From NCBI GenBank assembly GCA_020440025.1, contig JAGROX010000227.1:1188-34886 (forward strand): 33,699 nt of DNA, in the 5' to 3' direction. Below are positions 1-8,452 of the stretch, piece by piece; within the stretch, counting starts at the first letter, position 1; every line of letters begins with the position of its first letter. Under the pieces are notes generated by a model. That model made no database searches and was not told where the DNA came from. It saw only the letters and a program-made list of their open reading frames with translations. Source of the DNA: Verrucomicrobiia bacterium (GTDB lineage Bacteria > Verrucomicrobiota > Verrucomicrobiia > Verrucomicrobiales > DEV007). The position numbers were made by a program, and so were the translations under genes.

Positions 1-42
1 CTGATCTGGCTGCTCCTCTACCCTGCGATCTATTTGATATGA
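1..42 (+). CDS. 3' end of a heme-copper oxidase subunit III-like gene (partial)
   Basis: The window opens inside a reading frame that gives 13 hydrophobic residues (LIWLLLYPAIYLI) and stops at TGA 40-42. The next gene's ATG overlaps this stop (ATGA at 39-42), which indicates translational coupling. A final hydrophobic helix ending in Tyr-Leu directly before a subunit IV-like gene is what NorE/CoxC-type subunit III proteins show. The identity therefore rests on the neighbour and on this short tail; only the end of a membrane protein is actually seen. Confidence 0.5.
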   Translation: MIWLLLYPAIYLI

Positions 43-305
43 TTTCCTCCCACCGACATCTGACGATCCCTTGGCTATTCCTGATCGTTCTCACCACGAT
101 CGGATTCCTCGCAGGAGCGGCGGACCGCTCTCCAAGGACACTTTCGAACCTTGTCCCGCTACTGACTGCCGCAGCCAAGTTCGCCATCGTTGCCTGGTTC
201 TTCATGGAACTCCGTGGAGTCTCTCGTCTCTGGACATTCGGAATCGCGGGACTGCTGGGGCTTATCCTCATCGTGATCGTCGGTTTGCACGCATTCACTT
301 CGTGA
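39..305 (+). CDS. Cytochrome c oxidase subunit IV / NorF-like small membrane protein
   Basis: This is an 88-residue protein with three predicted membrane helices (about residues 9-27, 36-57 and 65-85) and almost no soluble part. The Ala-Lys-Phe at the start of helix 2 followed by FFMEL fits prokaryotic subunit IV (COX4_pro) proteins. These accompany heme-copper oxidases or, as NorF, nitric oxide reductases. Length is normal for the family. The start overlaps the stop of the upstream gene by 4 bases, so the two are co-translated in one operon whose remainder lies left of the window. Whether the complex is an oxygen or a nitric oxide reductase cannot be told here. Confidence 0.7.
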   Translation: MISSHRHLTIPWLFLIVLTTIGFLAGAADRSPRTLSNLVPLLTAAAKFAIVAWFFMELRGVSRLWTFGIAGLLGLILIVIVGLHAFTS

Positions 306-341
306 CAAAAACGCGGCGCAGCACAGAATCAGTTCCTCACC

Positions 342-1571
342 ATGCAAACCCATTCACCAGACGACGAGTCCTCAGCGCCTTGGGGCCTGAGCACTCAAGC
401 AGTCCACGCGGGCGAAGTGCCCGATCCTGCGACGAAAGCCTCTTCGCCGAATCTCGTAATGTCCTCGACTTTTCTGGCCGATCCCGAGGCGTCCTTCTCG
501 GCGGAGGGCAGCCACGGAAAAGACGCTTACTTCTATACCCGCTGGGCCAACCCCACGGTCTCCCAACTCGAACAAAAGCTTGCCGCGCTGGAAAATGCCG
601 AAGCAGCCATGGCTTTTGCCTCCGGCATGGCAGCGGTCAACGCACTTTTTTTTCATTGCCTCAAACCTGGAGATCATCTCCTTCTCGGTGATGTCATCTA
701 CGCGGCAGTCTCGGAGACCGCCAACGACCTGCTCGCCGAACTCGGCATAGAGGTAACGCGAGTCGACACCTCCGATCTCGATGCGGTGCGAGCCGGGATC
801 CGTGACAATACGCGTCTCGTCTACATCGAGTCGCCCTGCAATCCCATCCTTCGCCTCACCGACATCGCTGCGGTGGCCGCGATCGCCCATGAAACTGGAG
901 CCCGGCTCGCCGTGGATTCGACGTTCTCCACCCCCGTAGCGACGCGGCCAATCGAGTTCGGTGCCGACTTTGTTATCCACTCCCTCACGAAATACCTCGG
1001 CGGACACGGTGACGCGGTCGGAGGCGCGCTCCTCGGCCCCACCAACGACCTCGCCGAAGTTCGTCGCAAGGCGGGCATCCGCATGGGCGGCGTCATCAGC
1101 CCGTTCAATGCCTGGCTCATCCTGAGGGGTATGGCGACCTTGCCGCTCCGGATGCGCGCCCACGAAGCGGCTGCGGTCGAGGTGGGCCAATACCTCGAAC
1201 GCCATCCGGTCATCGACAGGGTCACCTATCCCGGCTTCGAATCGCACCCTCAGTTCGATTTGGCGAGGCGGCAGATGAGCAACTTCTCGGGAATGCTCAC
1301 TTTCCAGACAGAGCGGCACGCGGAACTGCCGCGCCTCTTCGCCAAGCACCTCCAAGTGATCCACTACGCGGTCTCCCTCGGGCATCATCGGTCCCTCCTT
1401 TTCTACATTCCGACCGACGAAATCCTGCGAACCTCTTTCTCCCTGACCGAAGCCCAGGAATCCGGCTATCGTGATTACGCCGGGGACGCCATCTTCCGCT
1501 TGTCAGTTGGAATCGAGGATCCCGAAGATCTCTGCACCGACCTCGAGCAGGCCTTCGCCGCCCTTCCCTGA
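342..1571 (+). CDS. Cys/Met metabolism PLP-dependent enzyme (cystathionine synthase/lyase family)
   Basis: This 409-residue fold-type I PLP enzyme handles sulfur amino acids: cystathionine gamma-synthase, cystathionine beta/gamma-lyase or methionine gamma-lyase. The family YTRxxNPT signature is at residues 65-72. The SGMAA phosphate-binding turn is near 94-98, and the substrate-contact segment YIESPCNP is at 161-168. The PLP aspartate and serine fall in AVDSTFSTP (190-198). The Schiff-base lysine is K217 in SLTKYLGGHGD. The C-terminal FRLSVGIEDPEDL is also typical. Length equals the family norm, so the gene looks intact. Side-chain differences that separate synthase from lyase cannot be judged safely by eye, so no symbol is given. 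It sits 36 bases after the oxidase gene and 28 before a GST-like gene on the same strand. Confidence 0.9.
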   Translation: MQTHSPDDESSAPWGLSTQAVHAGEVPDPATKASSPNLVMSSTFLADPEASFSAEGSHGKDAYFYTRWANPTVSQLEQKLAALENAEAAMAFASGMAAVNALFFHCLKPGDHLLLGDVIYAAVSETANDLLAELGIEVTRVDTSDLDAVRAGIRDNTRLVYIESPCNPILRLTDIAAVAAIAHETGARLAVDSTFSTPVATRPIEFGADFVIHSLTKYLGGHGDAVGGALLGPTNDLAEVRRKAGIRMGGVISPFNAWLILRGMATLPLRMRAHEAAAVEVGQYLERHPVIDRVTYPGFESHPQFDLARRQMSNFSGMLTFQTERHAELPRLFAKHLQVIHYAVSLGHHRSLLFYIPTDEILRTSFSLTEAQESGYRDYAGDAIFRLSVGIEDPEDLCTDLEQAFAALP

Positions 1572-1599
1572 TTCCTTTCTTACTTCCTCTCGTTCCGCC

Positions 1600-2265
1600 A
1601 TGACCTTGATACTCCACGAACTCGCCCACAGCCCCTATTGCCTGCCGGTGAAGCGGATCCTCGAGGCCTGGTCCGTTCCCTTCGAAACCAGGCAAATCTC
1701 CGCATGGGATCGCCGCTCTCTCATCAACTTGACCAGTGGTGCTTACTATCAGGTCCCGGTACTCGAATACGGCGATCGTATTGTCCACGAGACCGCAGCA
1801 GATCCCCTCGCCGTCGCCCACTTTCTAGACCGGGAATTCTGCGAAGGTGGGCTTTTCCCTCAAGAGTGCGCGGGAATCCACGAACTCGTCATAGGTCACA
1901 TTGAGGACAAGCTCGAGGGAATCGGCTTCAAACTCAGCGATCCTTACGTGCTCGACAAGATCGAGGATTTGGGTGAACGCGTCATGACAGCCCGCCACAA
2001 AGAGCGCAAATTCGGTGCCGGTTGCGTGGAAAAGTGGCGCCAGGATGGACCAGAACTGGCGGAAGAGTTTGAATCGGTCCTTGCCCCCTATGAATTGCGT
2101 CTCGCGCATGCCAGGCACCTCTTCGCCGCCAATCCCGTTTATGCCGACTTCGCGCTCTTCGGGGTGATCGGTAATGCCGAGTTTGCTGGTCCCTACGAAC
2201 TCGACGCGGGGCTCGCCAATCTCCGGCGCTGGCGGGCCGAACTGCGCGACTTTTCCAGCATTTAA
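1600..2265 (+). CDS. Glutathione S-transferase-like protein
   Basis: This 221-residue protein starts with a thioredoxin-type GST N-domain: the beta strand LILHELAHSPYC followed by the helix PVKRILEAW, then YYQVPVLEYGDRIVHETAAD. In that last segment a Val-Pro (the cis-Pro of GSTs) precedes strand 3 and an Asp/Glu-rich glutathione-binding turn. An all-helical domain follows from about residue 85, ending in NPVYADFALFGVIGN, which matches the conserved ADxxLxG helix. The frame is open further upstream to 1471, but that part lies inside the preceding gene. The ATG at 1600, 28 bases after the previous stop, gives the right GST length. The substrate is unknown; general detoxification or disulfide reduction is inferred. 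Confidence 0.8.
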   Translation: MTLILHELAHSPYCLPVKRILEAWSVPFETRQISAWDRRSLINLTSGAYYQVPVLEYGDRIVHETAADPLAVAHFLDREFCEGGLFPQECAGIHELVIGHIEDKLEGIGFKLSDPYVLDKIEDLGERVMTARHKERKFGAGCVEKWRQDGPELAEEFESVLAPYELRLAHARHLFAANPVYADFALFGVIGNAEFAGPYELDAGLANLRRWRAELRDFSSI

Positions 2266-2281
2266 TGAATAGAACTTTCCC

Positions 2282-2647
2282 ATGCACGTAAGAATCAAGC
2301 GCATCTACGAACCAGCCTCGCACGACGATGGAATGCGTATCCTCGTCGATCGCCTCTGGCCACGCGGTATCAGTCGCGGGGAGGCCCAACTAGATGAGTG
2401 GGTCAAGGAACTGGCACCGTCCGATGAGTTGAGGAATTGGTTTAATCATGAGGAGAACCGGTGGCGGGAATTTCGGGAACGCTACTTAGATGAGTTGAAA
2501 GAGCACCGCGAACAAGCTCGGAAGATCGCCGAAGCCGCTCGGGAAAGTACCGTGACACTTCTTTTTGCCGCGAAGGACGAAGAACACAACAACGCCGTCG
2601 TCCTTCGACAGTATCTCGAGATGCTCGAACCCAGAAACGAAGCCTGA
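2282..2647 (+). CDS. DUF488 family protein (YeaO-like)
   Basis: This 121-residue protein has clear DUF488/YeaO marks. They include an N-terminal IKRIYEPASxDDGMRILVDRLWPRG (residues 5-29), a Trp-rich middle (WVKELAPSDELRNWFNH) and the closing TLLFAAKDEEHNNAVVLRQYL. The family has no established reaction, and members are small soluble proteins often found next to metabolic or stress genes. Length is that of the family, so the gene looks complete. It follows the GST-like gene by 16 bases and is followed after 1 base by a small unknown gene, suggesting one transcript. Confidence 0.85.
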   Translation: MHVRIKRIYEPASHDDGMRILVDRLWPRGISRGEAQLDEWVKELAPSDELRNWFNHEENRWREFRERYLDELKEHREQARKIAEAARESTVTLLFAAKDEEHNNAVVLRQYLEMLEPRNEA

Positions 2648-2648
2648 C

Positions 2649-2990
2649 GTGAAACTCCAGCAGCGCGACGGTGAATGGCCTGCCTTGATCGCTCCTCCCG
2701 GAGCCACCGTGACCAAAGCGATGATCATTGGCCCGAATGGCGACATTCATCTTGTTCTCCGCGATTCGGTGCGTCACTGGAATGGCGAAATAATCATTCC
2801 GGCGCCATGGACGTTCACCTCATGCCTTTTGGCGTTGTCGTCGGACCAACTCGAAAGTTCCCAAAACGATCGAATTCCTGCCGCCGATCTGTTCGGATTG
2901 GAAGGGGCGTCGCTTTCCACTATTGAGCGCGGACACGACCGGATCGATCTGGTTTTCGATTCGATCCGACTCAGCGTATCCGCACGCTGA
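2649..2990 (+). CDS. Small hypothetical protein
   Basis: This is a 113-residue reading frame starting with GTG at 2649, one base after the DUF488 stop. It is open upstream to 2565, but that part overlaps the DUF488 gene. The protein is mixed alpha/beta with a strand-rich first half (AMIIGPNGDIHLVLRDSVRHWNGEIIIPAPW) and an acidic, helical second half. No known motif, signal peptide or membrane segment is seen. The tight spacing argues that it is translated with its neighbour. It is the last intact gene before the decayed region, and its C-terminal part could itself be altered. I do not recognise a family. Confidence 0.5.
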   Translation: MKLQQRDGEWPALIAPPGATVTKAMIIGPNGDIHLVLRDSVRHWNGEIIIPAPWTFTSCLLALSSDQLESSQNDRIPAADLFGLEGASLSTIERGHDRIDLVFDSIRLSVSAR

Positions 2991-3211
2991 TGGTCAGGTT
3001 TCAGATCTGCAGAGAGTCTCCTGCTGTCCCAGCCCGTTCTCATCCGGCATTCTCATTACCCAGAGTAACCTCTCCGGTTCGGCCAACCATCCTTCCGGAA
3101 AGCAGCTGCTCCAAGGGCCATCACCACCACCAACCCAAAGGCCGACCTCCAGCTTCCCATCGTTTCACCGCCCCAACCAACCAGCCAGGGATCGGGTGCC
3201 GAGAGAAGATT

Positions 3212-3844
3212 TCAGGCCACATCTTCGGTTCCTTGGTGGGCTAATCGGAGGGTAACCTCCTCGCCGCCATCGCCATCGCCATCGCGCCCTGTGTGCTCTG
3301 GATCGATGAACTGGAGAAGACGTTCGCAGTATCCGGATCTTCCGGGAGCAGTGATGGCGGCACCAGCGCCCGCGTCTTCGGTAGACTGCTCAACTGGCTG
3401 CAGGAGAAATTCAGTCCCGTGTTCGTCGTGGCCACCGCCAACGACATCAGTCAGCTCCCGCCCGAGCTGCTCCGAAAGGGGCGCTGGGACGAATGCTGGT
3501 TCGTGGATTTGCCCGACGCCAAGGAACGAGCCGCCATCTGGGACATCGTGATTGAAAAGTTTGATCGCGAAAAGACCGCTTACGACACGGTCGTCTTGGC
3601 CCGCGCCAGCGAGCTGCACACCGGCGCCGAGATCGAGGCCGCCTACGTGGAAGCGCTCCACCGTGGCTTCGCCGAAGATCGCGAACCCACCGAGTTGGAT
3701 CTCGGCGAAGTGCTGTCTGCCTCTGTCCCGCTCGCCACTACCATGAGCGAGTCCATCGAGCGGCTGCGCCACTGGTCCCAGGGCCGTGCTCGTCACGCAA
3801 CCCGGAACAACCCACCTTGTCACGGAAAGCGGAAGCTCGATCTG
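3212..3844 (+). pseudogene. AAA ATPase remnant (Walker A lost, premature stop)
   Basis: One frame reads GHIFGSLVG, then TAA at 3242-3244, then [25 protein letters not shown]. In AAA proteins of the Ycf46/FtsH-like type this stretch is FGSLVGESEGN, so the stop replaces the expected Glu codon. Walker B (WIDELEK) is at about 3299-3319. The sensor segment VVATAND and the arginine-finger segment LPPELLRKGRWDE follow. The rest runs to a family-like tail, KRKLDL, near 3844, with no stop after it, and reads on to 3940. Nothing resembling Walker A was found in 2991-3211, which is a decayed spacer with one local open frame. The gene cannot make an active ATPase. It could still yield a short fragment from GTG 3293. 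Confidence 0.75.
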
Positions 3845-5301
3845 GGCCGACCGCGCCGGTGGCCGGTGAGGGGGCGCTGGATCGAGTGCTGTCGTGGCTG
3901 TCGAACAATCGACTCGTGCATTACGGCCCCGAGCGATTGAATGGCGCGGTCAACGCCCGAAACGGTTCCATGAACGGGATATTTTTCGATCCGGCAACCC
4001 GGTCCCGGGTTCGCTACTTTGGGGTGGCTTTCCAGAAACAGGGAATCGCCGCCGGGAACTTCACCAACGGGGAAGCCAGTGGGGCGGTGCGGATCCTGCC
4101 GGGAACGAACTTCTACTATCCTGGAAGCGAGGACGCTGGCCTTTTGACGAGAACCTCGGTGCCCGGTTCGTCGGCGGAAGACCCGGTCGAAACTCCCGCG
4201 GCATTCGATTCCACGGCGGCCTCCGGCTCTTACAGCGGGGTGATTTTTGATGGAAATGGCTCGGCGATCGGGTCGTTGGAGGGAGTTCGCATCTCGCTGA
4301 CAGGAGTGCTCAGTGGCACGCTAGCCCTCAATGAAAGACGGTTCCGCTTTCGGGACATGCTGGGATCGGATGGCGGTGATGTGCGCATCGATCTGGGTGG
4401 GGGTGAGGAAGCGATCCTGGTGTTGCGGCTCACGGCGGCGAACAGTGGCGGATACGGACTCGAAGGAGAATTGCAGATCGATGGCGCTTCCTCGGTGACT
4501 TACGCGATCGACGCACAACGGCGGGCCGATCACAACCGGAGTGATCGATCGCCGCACGAGGGGCCTTATACCGTGGCGGTGCGGGCCCCCGATAGCGTGG
4601 ACTTCGCTGTCGAGCCCGGCGGGGACGGCTATGGAGCCATGAATGTGACCCTGGTTGGGACGTGCCGGGGCCTGGTCGTCCTCGCCGACGGCACACGGGT
4701 TTCGCTGGGAGGACACGTTGGTGATCTCTACCCCGACGGTATCGGGACAGCGGCCGAGTGGTCATTTTACAAGCGAATCTACGGTGGGGTGCCGAAGGGC
4801 TACGTGGCCGGCAAGCTCTACTTTCGATCCCAGCCGGGGATCAGCGATCTGGATGGTGAATGGCACTGGGTGAAGCATGACGGGGCGCTGCCCGCGAACC
4901 GCTACCCGAACGGGTTCGACGTCGCTCGTCCGGTCGTGGGGAATCGCTACACTGCGCCCGGTCCCGGAGAACGGGCCATGAGCGGGCTGGCGGACAACTG
5001 GTGGAACCTGTGGCTGCGGTTCGCCGGGCCGGATCTCTCCACCCTGGACACCGTGGTGGTGACGGAACTCGACCGTGCGGCGACATGGAACACGGCCAAC
5101 CGCATTGTCTACTATGGTCCCGACCGATTTGTTGTGAATTTCAACCGCCGAAACGGCCTGCTGACCGGTCGCTATCTGGACATCCCGAATGGCATTCGAA
5201 TTCCGTTCGGGGGAATACTACTTCAAGAACAGGACTTGGTGACGGGGAGTTATTTCACTCGCGAACACTCTGGGTTGTTCGGCGTGGAGGCGAGGCGGTG
5301 A
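3817..5301 (+). pseudogene. 3' fragment of a large secreted-type beta-repeat protein
   Basis: The frame opens with TTG at 3817 but has no signal peptide. Its first nine codons overlap the end of the AAA remnant, so the true 5' part is missing. Residues about 28-95 and 430-490 are two copies of one module. Both have an (N)R(L/I)V(H/Y)YGP(E/D)R core, then an xxRNGxxxG turn, a GxxFQKQ / GILLQEQ strand, and GxF/GSYFT before a Gly-Leu/Val end. The middle contains further Gly-rich strands (GDGYGAMNVTLVGTCRG..., AGKLYFRSQPGISDLDGEWHWVK). I know such modules from very large cell-surface proteins of Verrucomicrobia. The natural C-terminus seems kept (SGLFGVEARR). It is probably a displaced gene end and not a working gene. 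Confidence 0.6.
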
Positions 5302-5407
5302 GATTCCTTTTATTTTGTCTCTTTGCCAAAGTTTACAAGATGTCCAGTGACGTTCCCTCGCTCTTGGAGAGATACTCCAACCCACAACGCAACCGCTTCA
5401 GACTCAC

Positions 5408-5433
5408 GTTACCCGTGGGCCAGTTCGGGTAAC
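5408..5433. repeat. Perfect 8-bp inverted repeat, 10-base spacer
   Basis: GTTACCCG (5408-5415) is mirrored by CGGGTAAC (5426-5433). No T-run follows on either strand, so an intrinsic terminator is unlikely. A protein-binding dyad or a remnant of a recombination site are alternatives. Confidence 0.55.
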
Positions 5434-5474
5434 TCGACAAATGATGTCCGGACTCGGCCGGATCGGTCCTAGAT

Positions 5475-5496
5475 GTCATAGCCGATACGCTATGAC
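5475..5496. repeat. Perfect 8-bp inverted repeat, 6-base spacer
   Basis: GTCATAGC (5475-5482) is mirrored by GCTATGAC (5489-5496) around CGATAC. It lies 42 bases from the previous dyad in an otherwise empty spacer. On the plus strand it is followed by CTTTATG, too weak for a normal terminator. An operator-like or att-like site is possible. Confidence 0.55.
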
Positions 5497-5644
5497 CTTT
5501 ATGCCCCTGCCTTCAATAGGGGCTCGGTTTGACGCTTACTATCAAGAACTCCGGCTAGGGAATGAAAGGTCCAGAGAGGAATCGGCAACACCGGGGATAT
5601 TGTCTCTCTTGGATCGAGAACTTTGCTCGACATCAGACGGCCAA

Positions 5645-6184
5645 TCAATTCTGTTTCATGCGCTTGCGAAATTCCCAGGGAGGCATGGGAGGGGCATTCA
5701 CCCAAATACCCCGCTTTGCTTTTCTAGCCAGAATCTCTGCATTCGCGAAATCTGAATCCTCCGAATAAGCGGCATAGTGCCAAGCAAACCCCTGCTTCAC
5801 CATCCAGAGGTTTACGTTTTCGCCTTCCAGAAGTACTGTGCCGATGATGCGAGAATACTGGTCCCTCACTTTTGATTTCACGGTAATCCATTTTCCAAAT
5901 ACTTTGCCTGCGAGAGCTTTTGTGGAAAGTTCAGCGAATTTCTGGCCTTCCTCCGGGGCATCAATTTCCGCCAATCGTATCCGGTGCTTCTTTTGAGATT
6001 GCGTAAGAAGAGTGAGAGAATCTCCATCGTGAATTCCAATCACTCTGCCTTCGATAATTTCCGCCGAAATCTGGCGAGCACTGGCAAGACAGACCAACAG
6101 TCCGAAGATAGCGCACTTCCTCCAGAAGGGTCCCGCACCTTGAGCTACCGACTTTGCGCGATAATGGACACGGGAATCGATCAC
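5645..6184 (-). CDS. Thermonuclease family (SNase-like) protein, exported
   Basis: This 179-residue protein has an N-terminal hydrophobic segment at about 21-41 (FWRKCAIFGLLVCLASARQISA), probably a signal peptide ending before EIIEGRV. The SNase OB-fold follows: GRVIGIHDGDSLTL (46-59), IRLAEIDAPE (69-78) with the metal Asp and catalytic Arg70, and DQYSRIIGTVLLEG (108-121) with Arg112 in the second Arg position. NxWMVKQGFAWHY is the C-terminal core helix and strand. SNase proteins cleave DNA or RNA with Ca2+; here action in the periplasm or outside the cell is inferred. The gene stands alone on the minus strand, 182 bases downstream of the aldolase-like gene. Confidence 0.85.
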   Translation of the reverse strand: MIDSRVHYRAKSVAQGAGPFWRKCAIFGLLVCLASARQISAEIIEGRVIGIHDGDSLTLLTQSQKKHRIRLAEIDAPEEGQKFAELSTKALAGKVFGKWITVKSKVRDQYSRIIGTVLLEGENVNLWMVKQGFAWHYAAYSEDSDFANAEILARKAKRGIWVNAPPMPPWEFRKRMKQN

Positions 6185-6251
6185 TTTTCCCTATCTTCAA
6201 GAAATGGTATTAACAAGTTATCAGAATGCCTAATCACATTCTTTGAACTGC

Positions 6252-6264
6252 GCCCCAAAGGGGC
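6252..6264. repeat. Short GC hairpin in the intergenic spacer
   Basis: GCCCC-AAA-GGGGC forms a compact stem-loop in the gap between the aldolase-like gene (stop at 6367, minus strand) and the thermonuclease gene. It lacks a T-run in the minus direction, so it is at best a weak attenuator or RNA-stabilising hairpin. Confidence 0.3.
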
Positions 6265-6366
6265 AAGCTTTCTCCCACAAGACTTCAATCCCGCAAAGCA
6301 AAGAACCATTGCTCCTGCCATTAATGCCAGACATCCTTTCTTCATAAATTGGAAGCCTTTATTTCA

Positions 6367-7326
6367 CTACGTTTCTGATTCTTGAAAAACGATTTCGGCC
6401 AATTTCGAATCGCCGTCGAAGGGAATCCTGTGCAGCTCAGCCAATAGTAATATACGCTTTGCCCAAGTCGAGTGACAAGCCTTTTCCAGCATACTGCCAT
6501 TGGAGCTCATGACCGCGGGGGAGTCCGGGTGAAGGATGCGCAAGGCGTCGTGGATCTCCGTTCTGGAAGGACGGTAACTGTTCCAGATTGGGGCCAACTG
6601 AGACGGATGGATCGCGGTCTTTGAGAACAATCCTCGATTTACATCCTCCTCGAGCTCGCGTGCCAAAGTCGCCTCGTCGGAAATGTGATCGAAGACGGGT
6701 GCGCACAGGGGTAAATCGATTAGCGAAAAGGCTTCAAGCAACGAATCGATCACGCCACCTACCGCGGTCTCGTATATCGTGCGACCTTTGGGCCGCCGTA
6801 ATCCACCGAGAAGTCTAAGCAAGTCATTCGCACCGATGCGGACAAAGTCGATCACGGTTCGGTGAGCGTTGCAGACGGAACTTAGGTCGATCCTTCCTGC
6901 CGGATCAAGCGCCTCTCTGCTTTCCAGGATCGGAACGATTCGAATGAATCCGTTGGTCAGTTCTACCCATCGGTTTACCCGTTCTACGGTTGCTTTAGGC
7001 AAAACGATTCCGGAAATCCTATGCAGGGGAAAAGTGTCAAGAACCCGATTAAGCATGTCATCATCCGCTGGCCGGACAAAAAAGGAAGATGGCACAACGG
7101 GCAACTTTTCGAGGATTGCGGCGAGAGATTCCGCTGCCTTGACCCTGTCAAATGGAGCTACCGCATCCTCTAGACACACGGTTACGCAATGCGGGCAGGA
7201 GCGGGAGGAATCGCCGAGTATATCTTCGAGATCGGGCCGCGTTGCGGGAACATACAGCATGGGATAGAACCGTTGCCATCTTTCGCTGGGGGGAGCCTTG
7301 GTCATTAGAAATCCATTGCTAAACAT
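6367..7326 (-). CDS. HpcH/HpaI aldolase / citrate lyase beta-like protein (Ter-cassette aldolase)
   Basis: This 319-residue TIM-barrel protein is related to CitE/HpcH. Visible marks are YPMLYVPATRPDLE near the N-terminus, the metal/acyl-site strand VTVCLEDAV (about 49-57), FFVRPADDD with the substrate-binding Arg, IVPILESREAL with a metal-binding Glu, and VRIGANDLLRLLG near 162-175. The C-terminal KTAIHPSQL is also a CitE hallmark. It cleaves or forms a C-C bond on an acyl or oxo-acid substrate; the actual substrate is unknown. CitE-like proteins of this kind recur beside StiP/PELOTA and TRSP phosphoribosyltransferases in Ter-type clusters. Its start overlaps the upstream gene by 8 bases; the second Met (7305) is an alternative start. 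It is the last gene of the four-gene cassette. Confidence 0.85.
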   Translation of the reverse strand: MFSNGFLMTKAPPSERWQRFYPMLYVPATRPDLEDILGDSSRSCPHCVTVCLEDAVAPFDRVKAAESLAAILEKLPVVPSSFFVRPADDDMLNRVLDTFPLHRISGIVLPKATVERVNRWVELTNGFIRIVPILESREALDPAGRIDLSSVCNAHRTVIDFVRIGANDLLRLLGGLRRPKGRTIYETAVGGVIDSLLEAFSLIDLPLCAPVFDHISDEATLARELEEDVNRGLFSKTAIHPSQLAPIWNSYRPSRTEIHDALRILHPDSPAVMSSNGSMLEKACHSTWAKRILLLAELHRIPFDGDSKLAEIVFQESET

Positions 7327-8452
7327 GAGGTTCGTGAATCAGAGCCACCGCTTCAAATGGCTGATTGCTGACTCGTTGAATTGAAATACCACGTTCATCC
7401 GCGAGGCGGGTGATGAGATTCGCCTCTGCCTCTAGTATACTGTCCGAAAGATAAACGAATTCAGGTTTTCTGCGAAGCAGGACCCGCACGGTTTCACCAA
7501 TGCCTATTTTCACGCGATTGCGATCGGTCATGCCGTGCGCCTCTAAAGTAGATGATAGAAATGACTCCACCGGATTAGAATCGGAAGAATTGCCGGCATC
7601 TTTAAAATTCGACAATACCTTTAAACGGTGAGGAAGCTTCTCTTTGATCAGTTCGAGAACCGCTTCGATAAACAGCCGACTGATGTCGTAACGGCGCAAA
7701 TCGTCAAGGACCACACATTGATGGAAACCGGTTTGGTCGCCGGTTGGAGAGGGAAATACGCTCCGAGAGATCAGTCCGGAAATCGTTCCTCCCAAAATGG
7801 TGGAAGGTATCAAATAGTCCTGACGGCTAGCAGCATAGGTGGAGACACCGCAAATATCGAGAGGAACCCACAAGCCCGCATCCAATTCTGCGTTTCGAAA
7901 CTCCGAGCCTGCAAGGCTTTCGCGTAGAGCCATCGCAATTGTTCCTTTCCCGGTCCATCCGTCGACAAAGCGCACCCCACGGAGTTCGTTTTGAGTGGCG
8001 ATCCAACGGAGAGCGTTGAGGTCGAGACCCCGATCTCGAATTACTGAAACGGAGTAGTGTCGGACCGCAAGCCCGGGACAGAGCAGCCGAATGGTGCGCA
8101 ACAGCAATATTCCGACGGGCGTTCCTGCGCGAGCGATGGACACGATCGAGATGTTGCAATTCGCCGACGCAATAATCGCCTGCGCCAGGGTGATGATGTC
8201 GTTGGAAAGACGTTCGCCATTCAAAGAAAGAGCTTCACGAAACAACGCCATCCTTATTCTGCTGGGTCGATCTTCAAAGCCGATCATATCGCTGTAGTGC
8301 TTCTCCCCCGTTGCGATGAGCCGCTCCCTTTCCTCCAGTGGAGTGGGGGTAATCTCTGTAGGTTGCAGCAAGAAGAGAACATCGTCCGCTTCATAGCTGC
8401 CGCTGCCCACTGTCTCAATTGCCATTGTGCTGTCAGTACCTCGAACTGTCAT
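7319..8452 (-). CDS. StiP-type phosphoribosyltransferase with C-terminal PELOTA-like domain
   Basis: This 377-residue protein has the layout of the StiP family, often labelled cysteine protease StiP. It opens with GSGSYEADDVLFLLQPTEI (about 16-34). A PRTase-like core follows: VSIARAGTPVGILL (104-117), HYSVSVIRDRGLD (132-144), VDGWTGKG (163-170, in the PRPP loop position), LIPSTILGGTISGLISR (214-230). The C-terminal RNA-binding PELOTA-like domain is at about 313-372 (VKIGIGETVRVLLRRKPE, then ITRLADERGISI). These proteins are predicted enzymes of a nucleoside-like metabolite pathway in Ter systems; the protease label is not supported by anything I see. The start overlaps the HAD gene by 20 bases; Met10 (8425) is an alternative start. 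Confidence 0.8.
   Translation of the reverse strand: MTVRGTDSTMAIETVGSGSYEADDVLFLLQPTEITPTPLEERERLIATGEKHYSDMIGFEDRPSRIRMALFREALSLNGERLSNDIITLAQAIIASANCNISIVSIARAGTPVGILLLRTIRLLCPGLAVRHYSVSVIRDRGLDLNALRWIATQNELRGVRFVDGWTGKGTIAMALRESLAGSEFRNAELDAGLWVPLDICGVSTYAASRQDYLIPSTILGGTISGLISRSVFPSPTGDQTGFHQCVVLDDLRRYDISRLFIEAVLELIKEKLPHRLKVLSNFKDAGNSSDSNPVESFLSSTLEAHGMTDRNRVKIGIGETVRVLLRRKPEFVYLSDSILEAEANLITRLADERGISIQRVSNQPFEAVALIHEPHV

Larger units (their letters stand above)
5302..5644. other. Intergenic spacer with two dyads
   Basis: This spacer of about 340 bases lies between the convergently arranged secreted-protein fragment and the thermonuclease gene. I see no convincing gene; short open frames here lack family features or a plausible start. 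It holds two perfect 8-bp inverted repeats (annotated separately) and lies where base composition drops from GC-rich to moderate, so it may be an island edge. Confidence 0.5.

Noticed and set aside
372..1388. Long antisense frame opposite the PLP enzyme gene
   Set aside because: Shadow of a GC-rich gene; the plus-strand frame has full catalytic motifs.
5408..5496. Dyads as intrinsic terminators
   Set aside because: Neither stem is followed by a T-run on either strand.
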